Shown in pieces: positions 45,465 through 56,663 of a stretch of DNA of 64,000 nucleotides (position 1 is the stretch's first letter; each line of letters starts with the position of its first letter). Under the pieces are notes generated by a model, which did not search any database, had not been told where the DNA came from, and worked only from the letters and a program-made list of their open reading frames with translations. The position numbers and the translations under genes are program-made. The stretch is from NCBI GenBank assembly GCA_021018995.1, contig CM037589.1:12229001-12293000 (forward strand), given 5' to 3'. Source of the stretch: Chloranthus sessilifolius (Eukaryota > Streptophyta > Magnoliopsida > Chloranthales > Chloranthaceae).

Positions 45465-45800
45465 GAATAACGGCTCTAATATGGGCCGGGTTCAGGCCCA
45501 ATATTTTAAGTCAGTTAATAAACAGGCTGGACCGAGCTAAGGCCGAATAAGAAACGGGTTCGGACTACAAAGTATAAGGTCAAACCCGGCCCGATAAAAT
45601 GAGGACCTTATAAAAAAAAACTCTTAAAAAATATTAGAAACCTGGCCCGAATAGCTAACCGGACCAAGTTTGAGCTACAACATTTAAAACCTGGGTTGAG
45701 CCCGACCCGGCCCGATTAGCTATCGAGTCGGGTTCAGGCTCTCATTATATCTTTTAAAAAAAGGTCCTATATAAAAACCCGGCCCGGCCCGTTGACAATC
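45465..45800. mobile_element. hAT-like MITE, GGCCCGGCCC family, worn
   Basis: It is rich in GGGCCGGGTTC and CCCGGCCCG palindromic words and ends CGTTGACAATCCTA, a worn TIR of the 49240-49579 family. It abuts the Pack-MULE-like element. Confidence 0.6.
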
Positions 45801-46044
45801 CTAATCATGGGCACTTTAGAAAAACAACCTTGGAAACCAAACATTTTAGCCTAATATACAGAACCTAAAAGTTTTCAAAAAAAAAGTTTTAACATTTTTT
45901 TGAAGTTCAGAGATCCGTGAGATCTCAAATACTCTACACATGTGGATTTAAGTGGATTTGTAAGTTTACAAATTTGTCTCTGATTGTCTTCTTAACTCAA
46001 ACCAGCTCCAGTGAGTTCCCCCCCTCGACGAACCAACTCCGACG

Positions 46045-46252
46045 AGTTCACCCCCAACAGCTCGACAAGTACTCCTAAACACATTAGCAAGAGAAGCATC
46101 AATCCCAATCAGATCAAACTCAATATCCTCCTCTGAAAGTCAAACTACTTCAACTCTAAAATTGTTGCACAAACCATCCAAGCGCAGACTATTAACAACT
46201 CCCATTGACGCATAAGCACCAAAGTATTGAATACTTTCTGCATTTAAAGGCA
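46045..46252 (-). pseudogene. Captured fragment of RNA polymerase I/III subunit RPAC1
   Basis: Minus strand reads ESIQYFGAYASMGVVNSLRL, DGLCNNFRVEVV, a TGA where Arg is expected, then LSEEDIEFDLIGIDASLANV and FRS. This matches the N-terminal part of RPAC1 (AC40; AAC42-type in plants), whose signature is NF-VEV...EFD-IGIDASIANAFRR. Known: RPAC1 pairs with RPAC2 to nucleate Pol I and Pol III assembly. The fragment stops at the FRR motif and continues into the element's own repeat. An AG (TTAAATGCAG) just upstream may be the original splice acceptor. Confidence 0.75.
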
Positions 46253-46314
46253 AAATTATGCTAGAACATGATAAATTTTTCAATGATGAAATCATCATAT
46301 AAATAAATTAATGC

Positions 46315-46480
46315 TCGCTAGAGACCAGAGCTGGTATCGTCGGGGGTGAACTCGCCAAAGTTGGTTTCGTCGGGGGTGAACTTGCTGCAGCAGCCGTAGG
46401 GGGTAAACTCATCGGAGCTGATTTCGTCGGGTGTGAACTTGCCGCAGCTGTCGGGGGTGAACTCGCCGGAGCTGGTATGA
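46315..46480. repeat. GC-rich tandem repeat inside the Pack-MULE TIR
   Basis: About five imperfect units, each with GGTGAACTCGCCGGAGCTGG or close variants joined by TTTCGTCGGG. Two inverted units lie in the left arm (46010-46075). It encodes a Pro/Ser/Thr-rich open frame on minus that is a by-product of the repeat, not a gene. Confidence 0.75.
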
Positions 46481-46776
46481 GTGGAGACGATAACCAAGGA
46501 CAAATTTGTAAACTCTCAAATTCACTTAAACCCACATGTATAGAGTATTTGAGATCACACAGATCTTTGAACTTCAAAAAAACGTTAAAATCTTTTTTTC
46601 TAAAACGTTTAAATTATGTATATTACGTTAAAATGTTTGAAAACCAAGATTGTTTTTCTAATTTCCCCTATAAGGTATCCTACGTGGATATAGAATACCA
46701 ACTTGGTATCTTATATATAGGATACCAAATTGGCATCCTATATTTTAATGGTAGTTTCTAGGATACATGGTTGGAG

Positions 46777-46943
46777 CAACAATCAAAATCTCGGATTTCG
46801 TTTCAATTTCGGTGGGGACTGAAACTAAAATTTTGAATCGAATTTTCGGTCAGAAATTTTGAATTTCGGCCGAAATCTTCCCCACCATACAAAATTATCC
46901 GAAATTTTGATATTTCGTTTCAATTTTTAAATTTTGAACCATG
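46777..46943. mobile_element. hAT-type MITE (CAAGGATCAAA family)
   Basis: The ends are CAACAATCAAAAT and ATTTTGAACCATG. The flanks GGTTGGAG / GGATGGAG (46769-46776, 46944-46951) differ at one base. The body is built of TTTCGG / CCGAAAT words. Confidence 0.7.
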
Positions 46944-46994
46944 GGATGGAGTCCATCATATCCTAAAACTGCTATATCCCAAAATTTAAATATA

Positions 46995-47394
46995 GAGTAC
47001 AATCAACCCCCTTAGTCTTTGTGTTCACCCACGGTGAAACACATTGACTGTGTGAATCAGACGTTGGAGACCATTTATCCTCCCAATATTTCAAATAATG
47101 GATTTTGAGAAAATGAGCATACCATCAGACAGTCAATATTTTATTTCGCGTGGCAAAAATCTCACAAAAGTGACCTTAACATCATGTGCACACTCAAAAT
47201 TAATTTTAAGGTCACTTTTTTTGTGTATACAACATGAAATAAAAAATCAACCGTATGATGATACGACCATAGTCTCAAGATCCGTCGTGTGAAATATTGG
47301 GACGATAAACAATCTCCATCTTCTGATTTGATGCAGGTAATGAGTTTTAGCATAGATGAACTCAAAGATTTGGTGGATAAATTTAAAGTTACTC
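46995..47394. mobile_element. Family A MITE with perfect 9-bp TSD
   Basis: The ends are GAGTACAATCAACCCCC and AATTTAAAGTTACTC. TTAAATATA is duplicated exactly at 46986-46994 and 47395-47403. 400-bp foldback body with TCTTTGTGTTCACCCACGG and its complement. Confidence 0.9.
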
Positions 47395-47403
47395 TTAAAT
47401 ATA

Positions 47404-48236
47404 ATAAACTAATAAATTTAGACTACACAATGGGATTCCTTACTTATGTGGCAAATTTGGGATATCAAAAATATAAGATGTGATGCGGTCTAACCATCTA
47501 TCTCAAATTTGTGATAAATATGCATTTACCATCCATTTCGATCGTAACCTGACTGACGCATATTATCAGGAGGAATCCCCACCAAGGATCAAAATTTTGG
47601 CCAAATTTTCAGTTTGTGCCTGAAATTTTGATTCAAATTTTTGGTTTCAGTCATGCTGGAAACCAAATTTTTTCCCGATATTTTGATCTTGATCCCTACA
47701 GTTTGTTATTTGACGGAGTAAAAACAATCTAACGATAAATGGTTAGCTTTTGTTGACATTGACCTTTCCTAATTTCGAGAATGAGTCCAAAATACTTTCA
47801 TTAGCTTGGAGCATGTGGTTCCCGCTAGAGTCCATTGTCATGTCATGAGTTTATATTAGATATCCTACCTGTGTCCTGCCCTGCGACCCTCCAAATTTGT
47901 ACATACATATTAATTATGGCAAAACAAGTGGCTATCGAAAAATATTTGTCACGGATTTGAAAGGTCATAAATATTAGTGGGTTTCCCAAAAATTTAACCA
48001 GTTTGAAGGAAAGAAGAGTACGCAGTGCATTGCCAATAGTGTAGTGGTCAGGTACCGAATAACAACTCATCTTATAATCGTCTCAATTTTTGCTCTCTTT
48101 GCTCTCAGTGTACGCATGGATCTAGACCATTCTCTTTCAATTCGACGGTTTTAAAAAAGTGACAATTTTTTCTCATTTCCACCCACAAAGAGAAAATAAA
48201 TAAACTTTTACGCTAGAGGGGTGTTTTTTTTTCTTT
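47404..48236. other. Intergenic, one small MITE
   Basis: No gene seen apart from the hAT MITE at 47583-47691. 47740-48100 looks low-copy and has no coding signature. Confidence 0.4.
47583..47691. mobile_element. hAT-type MITE (CAAGGATCAAA family), 109 bp
   Basis: The ends are CAAGGATCAAAATTTT and ATATTTTGATCTTG. The flanks ATCCCCAC / ATCCCTAC (47575-47582, 47692-47699) differ at one base. Confidence 0.75.
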
Positions 48237-48258
48237 AAAAAAAAAAAAAAAAAAAAAA
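48237..48258 (+). repeat. Poly(A) tract
   Basis: About 22 A followed by GAGTATTTATCTGGGAGGGTC, a phrase shared with 4110-4150. Confidence 0.9.
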
Positions 48259-48442
48259 GAGTATTTATCTGGGAGGGTCAATTTCTTTGTAAACCAGTGA
48301 AATATTAGACAGCACTGTTTTCAGTTTTACGTTACTGAATAAACATATGTGCATTAATTTAATACTAAACAGTAAAAATAAATAAATTAACTTTTTCGCC
48401 CAATCTTATTTGTCTTTATTTTAAATTTAAACTCAGTATAAG

Positions 48443-48751
48443 CATAGTCACCAAATGGGGGATTCTAATTTGGGGTGGTTAAAATTCGAAAAAACCTGGC
48501 AAATCCGGAAAGTTTAGGGAAATATTTGGAGGAAAAATCAGTGAGAAAAATAAAAAGATTTAAAATTATAAAAAAAATAAAAAATGTTAGAAAGTCACAA
48601 TTTTTTGAAAATTTGAGGGAATAATTTGCGAATTATTCGCGATTTTTTGTGATCAAATGAATTTTCAAAAAATTCAAGATAAATTCAGGGCACCTTAAAT
48701 TCGCGAATTATTAGCGAATTTTTTTAAAAGCCGACGATTTTTGTGACTATG
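48443..48751. mobile_element. hAT-type MITE (CATAGTGAC family)
   Basis: The ends are CATAGTCACCAAAT and TTTTTGTGACTATG. The flanks AGTATAAG / AGTAAAAG (48435-48442, 48752-48759) differ at one base. Body with GCGAATTATT / AATTCGCGAATT words. Confidence 0.75.
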
Positions 48752-49231
48752 AGTAAAAGTCCTAACAAGTTCCCAAACCCTTATCACTAGCTCCGGGCCG
48801 GTCCTTAAGTTTTTGTGGCCTATGTCGAAAATCTAAAATGCGGCCTATTGATATTAATATAAAAAAAATTGTAATACCTCTCAGAGTCGTCCCCAAGGAT
48901 ATGTGCCACATAGAATCAAGATTTTATTATCTAATAGGTGTGCCATGATCTCAAGACCTATTGTATAGAAGATTGGGACAAAAAAGTTCTCCATCTTCTA
49001 ATACAAAGTAGTCAACGATAATTTTTATGGTAGAAATGTGTGTGTTCTTCATAGGATAAACGAGTGCAATTAAGGTTACCCTTTCTAGAATTCCTGACAT
49101 TATTTCTTAGTAACCCGCACTAGTAGTTGAATAAGTGATTTGTAATACATAGGTTTTAAGTTCAAACCTTATTATATATAAGGTTCTCGTTTTTTTAATT
49201 TCAATAGAGCCTATACACCCTACATGGTATA
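48752..49231. other. Intergenic, MITE traces
   Basis: A family A half-copy lies at 48900-49030 (CATGATCTCAAGACCTATTG). A worn tRNA-like block near 49130-49190 (GGTTTTAAGTTCAAACC) may be a SINE B box. No gene. Confidence 0.45.
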
Positions 49232-49239
49232 GCCTCTTG

Positions 49240-49579
49240 TAGGGCTGTCAACGGGCTGGGCTTCGGCCCGGGCCCGACCCGAGTGGGCCAAGTTCGGGCC
49301 CAATTTTTTTGTATTTCAGCTAAACAGGCCAGGCCGGGCCAAGCTTGAATAAGAATCGGTAGGGCTCGGTCGCAAAGTGTCCTTGACCGTTTTTTGTTTG
49401 AATTTTTTTAAATGCCCTTAAAAAACTATAAGGCCGAATCGGCCCGGTCAAATAGTTAACGGGCCATGTTAAGACTATGGATTTCATAAGGCTCGGCTGG
49501 CCCAGATTAGCTATTTGAGGGTCTATTTTTGGTTTTTAAACGTAGGGTGAAAATCCGGCCCGACCCATTGACACCCCTA
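49240..49579. mobile_element. hAT-type MITE, GGCCCGGCCC family, perfect TSD
   Basis: The ends are TAGGGCTGTCAACGGG and CATTGACACCCCTA. GCCTCTTG is duplicated exactly at 49232-49239 and 49580-49587. The 340-bp body consists of CGGCCCGG palindromic words. TAGGGGTGTCAA-type termini with 8-bp duplications are widespread in angiosperms and of hAT type. Confidence 0.9.
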
Positions 49580-49587
49580 GCCTCTTG

Positions 49588-49917
49588 TAAAAGAAATATC
49601 TCCACAAATATTGTAGCAAAAAATTCTCACCTAAAATTAGTCTAAAAATAAGTACGAACAACCTTTAGGGTATCATTATTTGCACCTGTTTGCTTGTGAA
49701 AAGTAAACGCATTTCCATCACTAAACTATTGCCTACCATGAATAGGACGATAGAGATTTTGTTCGTCCTATCTCCCACACAATTTATCTTCAGCTCATGG
49801 TGCACCTATCAGACGGTCAGATCTTCAGATCATTTTATCAGTCATGTGTGTCATGCAGATTGGGGACCTATGTCCCATCATGTCGATGCCCTAAGCGGAT
49901 CGGGGCCTGTGGCTGTC
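49588..49917. other. Intergenic, MITE trace
   Basis: It contains part of a family A-like body (ATTTATCTTCAGCTCATGGTG, CCTATCAGACGGTCAGATC). No gene. Confidence 0.45.
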
Positions 49918-50627
49918 TGTCACGGAGTTACTCTTTCTGACTTAATCTCTCGTGTGGCAACTAGCTTTTTCGGTCTAGGTCAGTCTACTCACGTTTCAAA
50001 CATGTACGGTAACGCATTAGGTTAGAGACTGCGGATTTTCGAATGCAATTCATATAGCGATACGCTGCGACTATCATAGGGGTAGCCCCGCATCAGAGAT
50101 AGGTTCTCACCGTAGATGGTGGTCGTGTACCACCAAACACGATGGCTCTAGCGCACGATACGACTAAAGCGACCTAACACCCTTTGCGAGGCCCGGATGC
50201 ACGAACTCAAGCCCACAAGGCTATCGTACGCGTTCCGTAGGGGATCACTTAAGCCAGCGACACGTCACGTGACTGTTAGATCACTTCCCCATATATATGA
50301 TTTAAACATTAACATAGGCCAAATGATGGGAGGACCTCAAACGTATTGGTTTAACATACTTTACTGTTTACACTGCAACGCCCCGCATCGCTCCCCCCAC
50401 ATGACTATGTTGCGCCTGTGCCGCGACTGTGTCATGATCCATTCTGCCACCATGCCGCGCACCCTCATGGCCCATGACCAAAGCTCTCAAAGTACCTATG
50501 GCGAAGCCCTCATGGCTTGGTGACGTGCAGACGATGCCCCAGCTTCAACCCACCAATGTCTGACGCACTGGTGACACAAGTGGCCCTGCGGCTAACCCGG
50601 ATGGCCACGCCGCGAGCCAACGTCACA
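49918..50627 (-). repeat. 3' LTR of the chromovirus
   Basis: Shares its whole length with the 5' LTR at 55196-55890. It ends at TGTCACGGAGTTAC on the plus strand and is preceded, on the coding strand, by the purine tract. Confidence 0.85.
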
Positions 50628-50649
50628 TCCTCCCCTACTTAGTTGCATT

Positions 50650-52140
50650 GACGTCCCCATAGACGCACTTCCAGTACTTCTTCAGAGCGGCTTGGAAGGA
50701 TAGTTGGGTACTCTCAAGTTTCCAAGTAATTTCGGCCTCTGGTAGGCCTTTCCACATCAAAAGATACTCCACAGGAAATTCATTCTGACTCTCATCTTCC
50801 ATGTTACTACGTCAATGTGCAAGGATTTTTTTAACATGTCTCTTCAATTGTAAATCGATATCTGGTGTGACTCAAGTCGACAAACTTCTCCCTGGGTTAT
50901 TCGGATATCTTTTAAATGGCTTCAAGCAACTGACGTGAAATACAAGATGCATTCTCAGTCAGGGAGGAAGTTGCATTTGAAATGAGACATCATTAATCCT
51001 TTTCTTGATTGGAAATTACTCATCGTACTTGCGAACTAATCCTGTGTGTTTTCTTCTAAAAAATTTGAGTTGCTTCGGATTAAGCTTTACCAAAACTTCA
51101 TTCCCTACGTGCAACTCGATAGGCCATCGACTTGATCGGCCCACTTCTTCATTCGCTTAACGGCCTTTTACAGATAAGCCCTAGCGATCTCAGTATTTCT
51201 CTGCCACTCTTTAGAAATATGGTATGCTGCCAGACTCGATCAAGTATATCTCATAGTAATTGTATGCGGCGCCAACGATTGCTGGCCAGTTGCTAATTTG
51301 AATGAGCTCTTATTGAGGCTAAACTCTTCTGTAGATTATAACAAAACTGTGTCACGTCTAATAACTGAACCCAGTTCTTCTAGTTGGCACTCACAAAATA
51401 TCTCAAATATTATTCTAAAATAGCATTCACCCTTTCTGTCTGACCGTCTGTTTGAGGATGCATGCTGGATGAAAAGTTCAGTTTCGTCCTCAGGAGCTGA
51501 AATACTTCCGACCAAAACTTGCTAGCAAACTGTGGATCCCTATCACTTACAATCACTTGCGGCACTCCCCAATATTGTATAATATTACTAACAAATAATC
51601 GTGCAGCCTACTCTGCATTACAGTTCAACGGTGCCAGAATGAATATAGCGTACTTAGAGAACCGATCCACAACTACCAGGATGGACCCGAGTGTCCCTAC
51701 TTTTGGCAATGCAGATATGAGATATGAAGTCAAGGGAGATGCTCTCCCACGGTCGAAATGGCACGAGTAAAGGCTGTAAGGGTCCAAATGGTTTGGTTCT
51801 TCCCACCTTGTCCTGCTATCATATCAGGCAAGTCCTGGCATATCCCTCTACATCATCCTCCATCTTAGGCCAATAGAAACGCCTCTCCAACATGGCAAGC
51901 GTGCGATAAATTTCAGGATGACCAGTTCACAATGTGTCATGACATTCTTTAAGGAGTTCTTTCCTAAGTTCTCCCACTTTCGGTACATAGAAACGGCCCC
52001 CCTTGGTCACCAACAGTCCAGAACCGTCGTATTCTCCCCTCTTGTATCTGTTATAGGATGATCCTCGCGAGAGGATCAAACTTCAACCCATTGCGCAACT
52101 GGTCGAGGATAGTAGAGCTGACGCGGCTAGCTACGGCCTA
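50650..52140 (-). other. Integrase and chromodomain region of the chromovirus, broken
   Basis: Recognisable integrase word HPQTDGQTERVN near 51430-51470 and a chromodomain-like EYLLMWKGLPEAEITWK near 50700-50780, which places the element among chromoviruses. The coding frame is not continuous. Confidence 0.8.
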
Positions 52141-52149
52141 TTCTTTAAA

Positions 52150-53556
52150 TTTTTATGCTGCTAACTGAACTTTCAAGGCTGCCAACTTCGCTTTAAGGCT
52201 CAAAGCGTCTGCAACTTGGTTGGTTCTGTCGGGCTTGTAAACCAAGTCCATATCGAACTCAGCTAGAAAGTCTTGCCAACGGGCCTGCTTCGATGATAGT
52301 TTTTTCTGTGTCTGGAAGTAGCTAGTTCCAACATTATCGGTCATCACTAGAAACTCGGACCCAAGTAGGTAGTGTCTCCACATCCTCAAACAGTGTACTA
52401 CCACTGTCATCTCCTTCTCTAGAATTATATACTGCCGCTCGGTATCGTTCAGCTTTCTGCTCTCGAAGGCTACTCGATGTTCTTTCTACATTAATACTCG
52501 TCCTATTGCATAGTCGAAAACATCCATGTGTACCTCAAATGGCTTGGAGTGATCAGGTAGTTTCAACACGGGATCACTCATGACCACCGATTTCAAATCT
52601 TCGAATGCCCTCTGGCACTTCTCCCACCACTTCCACAACCGATCTTTCTTCAAAAGGTCTGTCAGTGGTGCTACACGGTGTGAATAATTCGGAATGAACC
52701 TTCTGTAATAATTGACATGGCCTAAAAATGATCGTAGCTCAGTCAATCCTTCTGGCATTCTCCACTCTTAGATTGCACGAACTTTCTCGAAGTCTATGCT
52801 GATATTTCCTCTTCCAACACGGTGTCCCAAAAATATGATTTGCTCTTGCGCAAATAAACACTTCTCTTTCTTCACATAAAGTTGGTTCTCTCGCATAATA
52901 TTGAAGATGGTTTGGAGGTGGGCGAGGTGTTCTTCCAAGGTGTTGTTGTATACAATGATATCGTCCAAATACACCACCACGAACTTGTCGAGGTATGGGT
53001 GGAACAACTCATTCATCAGAGTGAAGAATGTGGCTGGGGCATTAGTCAACCCAAAGGGCATCACCAGAAACTCAAAAGCCCCATACCTTGTCACATAAGT
53101 AGTCTTACTTTCATCTCCCTCAACGATCCGCACCTGATAATAGCCAGATCTCAAGTCCAGCTTAGTAAAGTACCTCGCACTGCCCAACTGATCAAACAAA
53201 TCTGCAATCAATGGAACTGAATACTTATTCTTGACGGTGACCTTATTTAATGCTCTGTAATCAATACATAATCGAAGGCTACCGTCACGCTTCTTCTGAA
53301 ATAGGACTGGGGCACCGAATAGAGCTTTAGACGGTCGAACAAACCATGCCCCTAATAACTCATCTAGCTGTCGACGCAACTCAGCGAGCTCTGGAGGAGC
53401 CATCCTATAGGGGGATTTAGCCTGCGACTTCGCACCTGGTTCCAACTCGATGGTGATCCACTGATCTCCTAGGTGGCAACACTTTCGACAACTCTGACAG
53501 CATGATATCCTGAAATTCCCTGAATAACCCTGACACACTCTCTGGCATAAGTTCAA
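52150..53556 (-). other. Reverse transcriptase and RNase H region of the chromovirus
   Basis: RT shows LRLCIDYRALNKVT, FGLTNAPATF and the active-site block VVYLDDIIVY (52970 region). RNase H shows FLVMTDNVGT and a long SSKQARWQDFLAEFD block. These define a Ty3/gypsy polymerase. Fossil; several breaks. Confidence 0.9.
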
Positions 53557-55175
53557 CTGATCCTGTCGTGTTCTCTTCTATCAATATAGTAAGAAATATA
53601 GGTTCCCCCCTCTTCAGTCCCTTCTTAAGTTGAAGCGCCAAAATAAACTCAACACTCTCCACTTCTTTGCCTTTCTGAATGACGAGAATCATGCAAGGAT
53701 TTTCCTCTCCAAACATGCACAATGATCTGAGGTACGACATGGGTACGGCTTTGGCCTGGTGCAAGAGTTCCAACCCAAGAATAACTTTGAAACCAGTCCA
53801 CAACCCTATCTGCACAGGTACACCCTTTGCTATTCCAGCAATTGGGCGCGCTTCAGAGTTTACAGCCTTTATCCGGTTGGAGTCTTGCTCCAGTTTCAAT
53901 CCTAAGCGACGTGCTTCTTTCTCTGCGATGAAATTATGCGTCGCTCCAGTGTCAACCATGGCACGAGTTATTTTTTCGTTGATGCACGCCTCTATGTACA
54001 TCAGCCCCTTGGGCGCGATCGTCTTTCCCTTCTCTACCTGCCCCTTTATAACATTCAGCAACCTGAGTGCCCCCATTCTTGGTTCCTTCACAACAGGAGG
54101 TGTAGGAGCACTTGTAGTGGCCCGAAGGGCATTCAAAGATTATTTCTGTGGACAATCTTTAACTCGATGAGGCCCTTCGCACAGGAAGCAACCCTACTTC
54201 GGCACGTATTAGCGAACTCAGTTGACTTGGCATGTGATTCTTTGCTATGCGTCTTCTTTTCATGCGTGCCACTCTTATTTTTCTTATTAGCTTTTGACGG
54301 ATTCTTCGAACCACTCTTATTCTCGTGCGGCCTCTTCTTATTTTTATCTGATGGCTCATAGTCCATTAATCGCTTTGTAGCAGCCTACACGCCTACGCGG
54401 CTATAAGGTCTTATAGTCCTCTTCCGTTTAACTTGGTTTGCGACCATGACTTGAGGCCTTCAAGAAAGTAGAATAATTTATCTTTCTCGGACATATCCTT
54501 GATGTTCAATATCAAGGTGGAGAACTACCTCACGTATTCTCTCGTTGTGCCTGTGTGTTGCAGCTTTTGTAACTTATGTCGGGCGATAAAGTCAACATTC
54601 TCTGACAAGAACTAAGCTTTCAACTCTTCCTTCAGATCTTCCCACGTGTCTACGACGCAACGTCTACTCTGAATCTCTTCGTAGCGTGTATGCCACCACA
54701 ATTTAGCATCCCCCTCAAGATACATGGTCGTTGTCACCACTTTCATTGCTTCGGTGGCAGGTGAGACGACACGGAAATACTGCTCTATGTCCCACAAAAA
54801 AATCTCCAATTCCTTGGCGTCGGGAGCTCCCCCATAGCATCGCGGCTCGGGTATTTTGACCTTCCGTTGGGGAACTTCTAGCTGCTGAGCAGCCCCAGAA
54901 CCAATCGCGCTTATCATGACGTTTATCTTGGTGGTCAGGTCATCGATCTGTAAACGAAGGGCTTCGACGGTGCCCCTCGTATCCTCGGTAAGGATCTCCA
55001 CGTTCTCAACTAACGTGGCATGGTTTGCAGCCAACATGGCATGGTTTTGTTCCTGCTTGCTTAACCGTTTTACATGGCCAGCTACAAGCGAAACCACTGT
55101 CTCAAACAATTCTGCCTGACCTTCTAAACGTTCCCTTGTACGTCTGCATGTATCACTACTAGTCCCCTCTGCCAT
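53557..55175 (-). other. Gag and protease region of the chromovirus
   Basis: Gag starts near 55175 (MAEGTSSDTCRRTRERLEG) and has a helical N-terminus and YFRVVSPATEAMK. A CX2CX4HX4C zinc knuckle (CFLCEGPHRVKDC) lies near 54145-54190. The aspartic protease motif VDTGATHNFIA lies near 53930-53960. Confidence 0.85.
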
Positions 55176-55195
55176 CTCTAAGCTCTGATACCAAA

Positions 55196-55890
55196 TTTCA
55201 CGGAGTTACTCTTTCTGACGTAATCTCTCGTGCGACAACTACCTTTCTCGGTCTAGCTCAGCCCACTCACATTTCAAACCTGCACAATAACGCATTAGGT
55301 TAGAAACTATGCAGATTTTCGAATATAATTCATATAGCGATACGTTGCGACTATCATAGGGGCAACCCCGCATCAAAGATAGGTTCGCACCGTGGATGGT
55401 GGTCGTGGACCACCAAACATGATGGCTTTAGCACACGACGCGACTAGAGCAACCTTTGTGAACCCCGGATGCACGAACTCAAGCCTATAAGGCTATCGTA
55501 CGCATTCTGTAAGGGATTACTTAGACCAGCGACACGTCACGTGACTGTTAGATCACTTCCCTATATATATGGTTTAAACATTAACAGAGGCCAAATGACG
55601 GGAGGATCTCAAACGCATTGGTTTGACATACTTTACTGTTTATACCGCAACGCCCCACATCGCTTCCCCCACATGACTATGTTTCGCCTGTGCCACGACT
55701 GTGTCACGATCCATTCTGCCACCATGCTGTGTACCCTCATGGCACACGACCAAAGCTCTCGGAATACCTATGGCGAAGCCCTCATGGCTTAGTGACGCGC
55801 CGACAATACCCCAACTTCAACCCACCAATGCCTGAAGCACAAGTGGCCCTGCGGCTTACCCAGATGGCCACGCCGAGAGCCAACATCACA
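55196..55890 (-). repeat. 5' LTR of the chromovirus
   Basis: About 700 bp, paired with 49918-50627. A purine-rich tract (AAGTGGGGCGGCA on minus) resembling a polypurine tract lies just outside its upstream end. Confidence 0.8.
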
Positions 55891-56316
55891 TGCCGCCCCA
55901 CTTGACACTCCCTAGGGCCGCCTTGCACATGCTTACCCTCTACATCTTGCAATAATCTCTCTCCCAACCTCCCAGCACTAGTTTTCCTGTTCACGCATTG
56001 TCTCTCATCGGAGACCTCAAGAGATTGGTCCTATAAGTGATAGCGACAGATTGGTCTCGTATTAGATTGGTTAGTCTCATATAAGACTGAGACAAATTGT
56101 TCTCATACAAGACCAAACTATCAACTGCAGTCTCATATGAAATTGATAAATTATGATATCTTACAAGACCTGATCAATCTCAATTAAAAATAAATGCACA
56201 CTTTTAAAGAAGAATTATAGGGTTCTAAACCTCTAATTTAATAAGAGATAGGTAGATCCTTGTAAGGTAAATATGTGAAAGGTTGAAAAGGTCTTTGAAA
56301 ATTAAATTCTTATACC
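55891..56316. other. Intergenic, old repeat traces
   Basis: A GTCTCATA-AAGACTGA / GTCTCATATGAAATTG phrase repeats several times at 56010-56130 and is related to 5790-5870. AGAGATAGGTAGATCC / AAGGTTGAAAAGG matches the CAACCT repeat near 5600 in reverse. No gene. Confidence 0.5.
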
Positions 56317-56478
56317 CAAGGATCAAAATAGCGGTTTCATTTTCATTTTCGGGAACCGAAATTTCACCCCCATTTATTTGTGGACCAAAATTTTGGTTTA
56401 ATGTTTTGTTTCGGTGGAGACCGAAACCAAAACGTTTCGGCCAATAAATTAAATTTTCGGCCGAAATTTTGATTCATG
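56317..56478. mobile_element. hAT-type MITE (CAAGGATCAAA family)
   Basis: The ends are CAAGGATCAAAAT and ATTTTGATTCATG. The flanks CTTATACC / CTTCTACC (56309-56316, 56479-56486) differ at one base. Body with CGGTTTC and ACCGAAAC words. Confidence 0.75.
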
Positions 56479-56663
56479 CTTCTACCTATTCGTGGTGCGT
56501 ACCACTAATCTATAGTCACTTTTCTAGATTTCGGATAACCAAATCTATGATTGTAGATAGAGCATAAAAATGATAGTACTTCGTCCTTGTTTCCACCATA
56601 AACTGTCAAATCACATTTATGCTTCACTATTTAAGAGGAATGACGAATATATATCAATTCATG

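Larger units (their letters stand above)
45809..46668. mobile_element. Pack-MULE-like element carrying a host-gene fragment
   Basis: Long inverted repeats of about 200 bp: left 45809-46020, right about 46455-46668. Shared blocks include TTAGAAAAACAA, TTTTTTTGAAGTTCA, TCTCAAATACTCTA and CAAATTTGTC; about 85 percent match by eye. The outermost bases (GGGCACTTTAG and GGGGAAATTAG) resemble MULE termini and the start of the 9.6-kb MULE. Between the arms lies a fragment of RPAC1 (46045-46252). Gene capture between long TIRs is typical of Pack-MULEs. No 9-bp target duplication was found, so the exact ends or the superfamily may be off. Confidence 0.75.
49918..55890 (-). mobile_element. Ty3/gypsy chromovirus, broken, about 6 kb
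   Basis: Minus-strand element. LTRs at 49918-50627 (3' LTR) and about 55196-55890 (5' LTR), each about 700 bp and ending TGTGA...GACA on the coding strand. The primer-binding site TGGTATCAGAGCT (initiator tRNA-Met) lies at 55181-55193, and a purine tract (AAGTAGGGGAGGA) abuts the 3' LTR. Gag, protease, reverse transcriptase, RNase H, integrase and a chromodomain-like C-terminus appear in normal order. The coding region carries several breaks, more in the integrase part. By eye about one in nine LTR positions differ over the first 290 bp, so the insertion is old, on the order of millions of years. No 5-bp target duplication was seen. Confidence 0.9.

Noticed and set aside
46308-46577. Pro/Ser/Thr-rich 89-residue protein
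   Set aside because: Encoded by the tandem repeat in the Pack-MULE arm; no start context, no family.
45809-46668. hAT assignment
   Set aside because: No 8-bp duplication at the ends; long TIRs with internal repeats and gene capture fit MULEs better.
50197-50523. 108-residue protein with a paralogue at 55469-55792
   Set aside because: Both frames lie within the two LTRs, so they are paired only because the LTRs are repeats.
53679-54361. Plus-strand frames of 141-163 residues
   Set aside because: They are antisense to the gag-protease region of the chromovirus.
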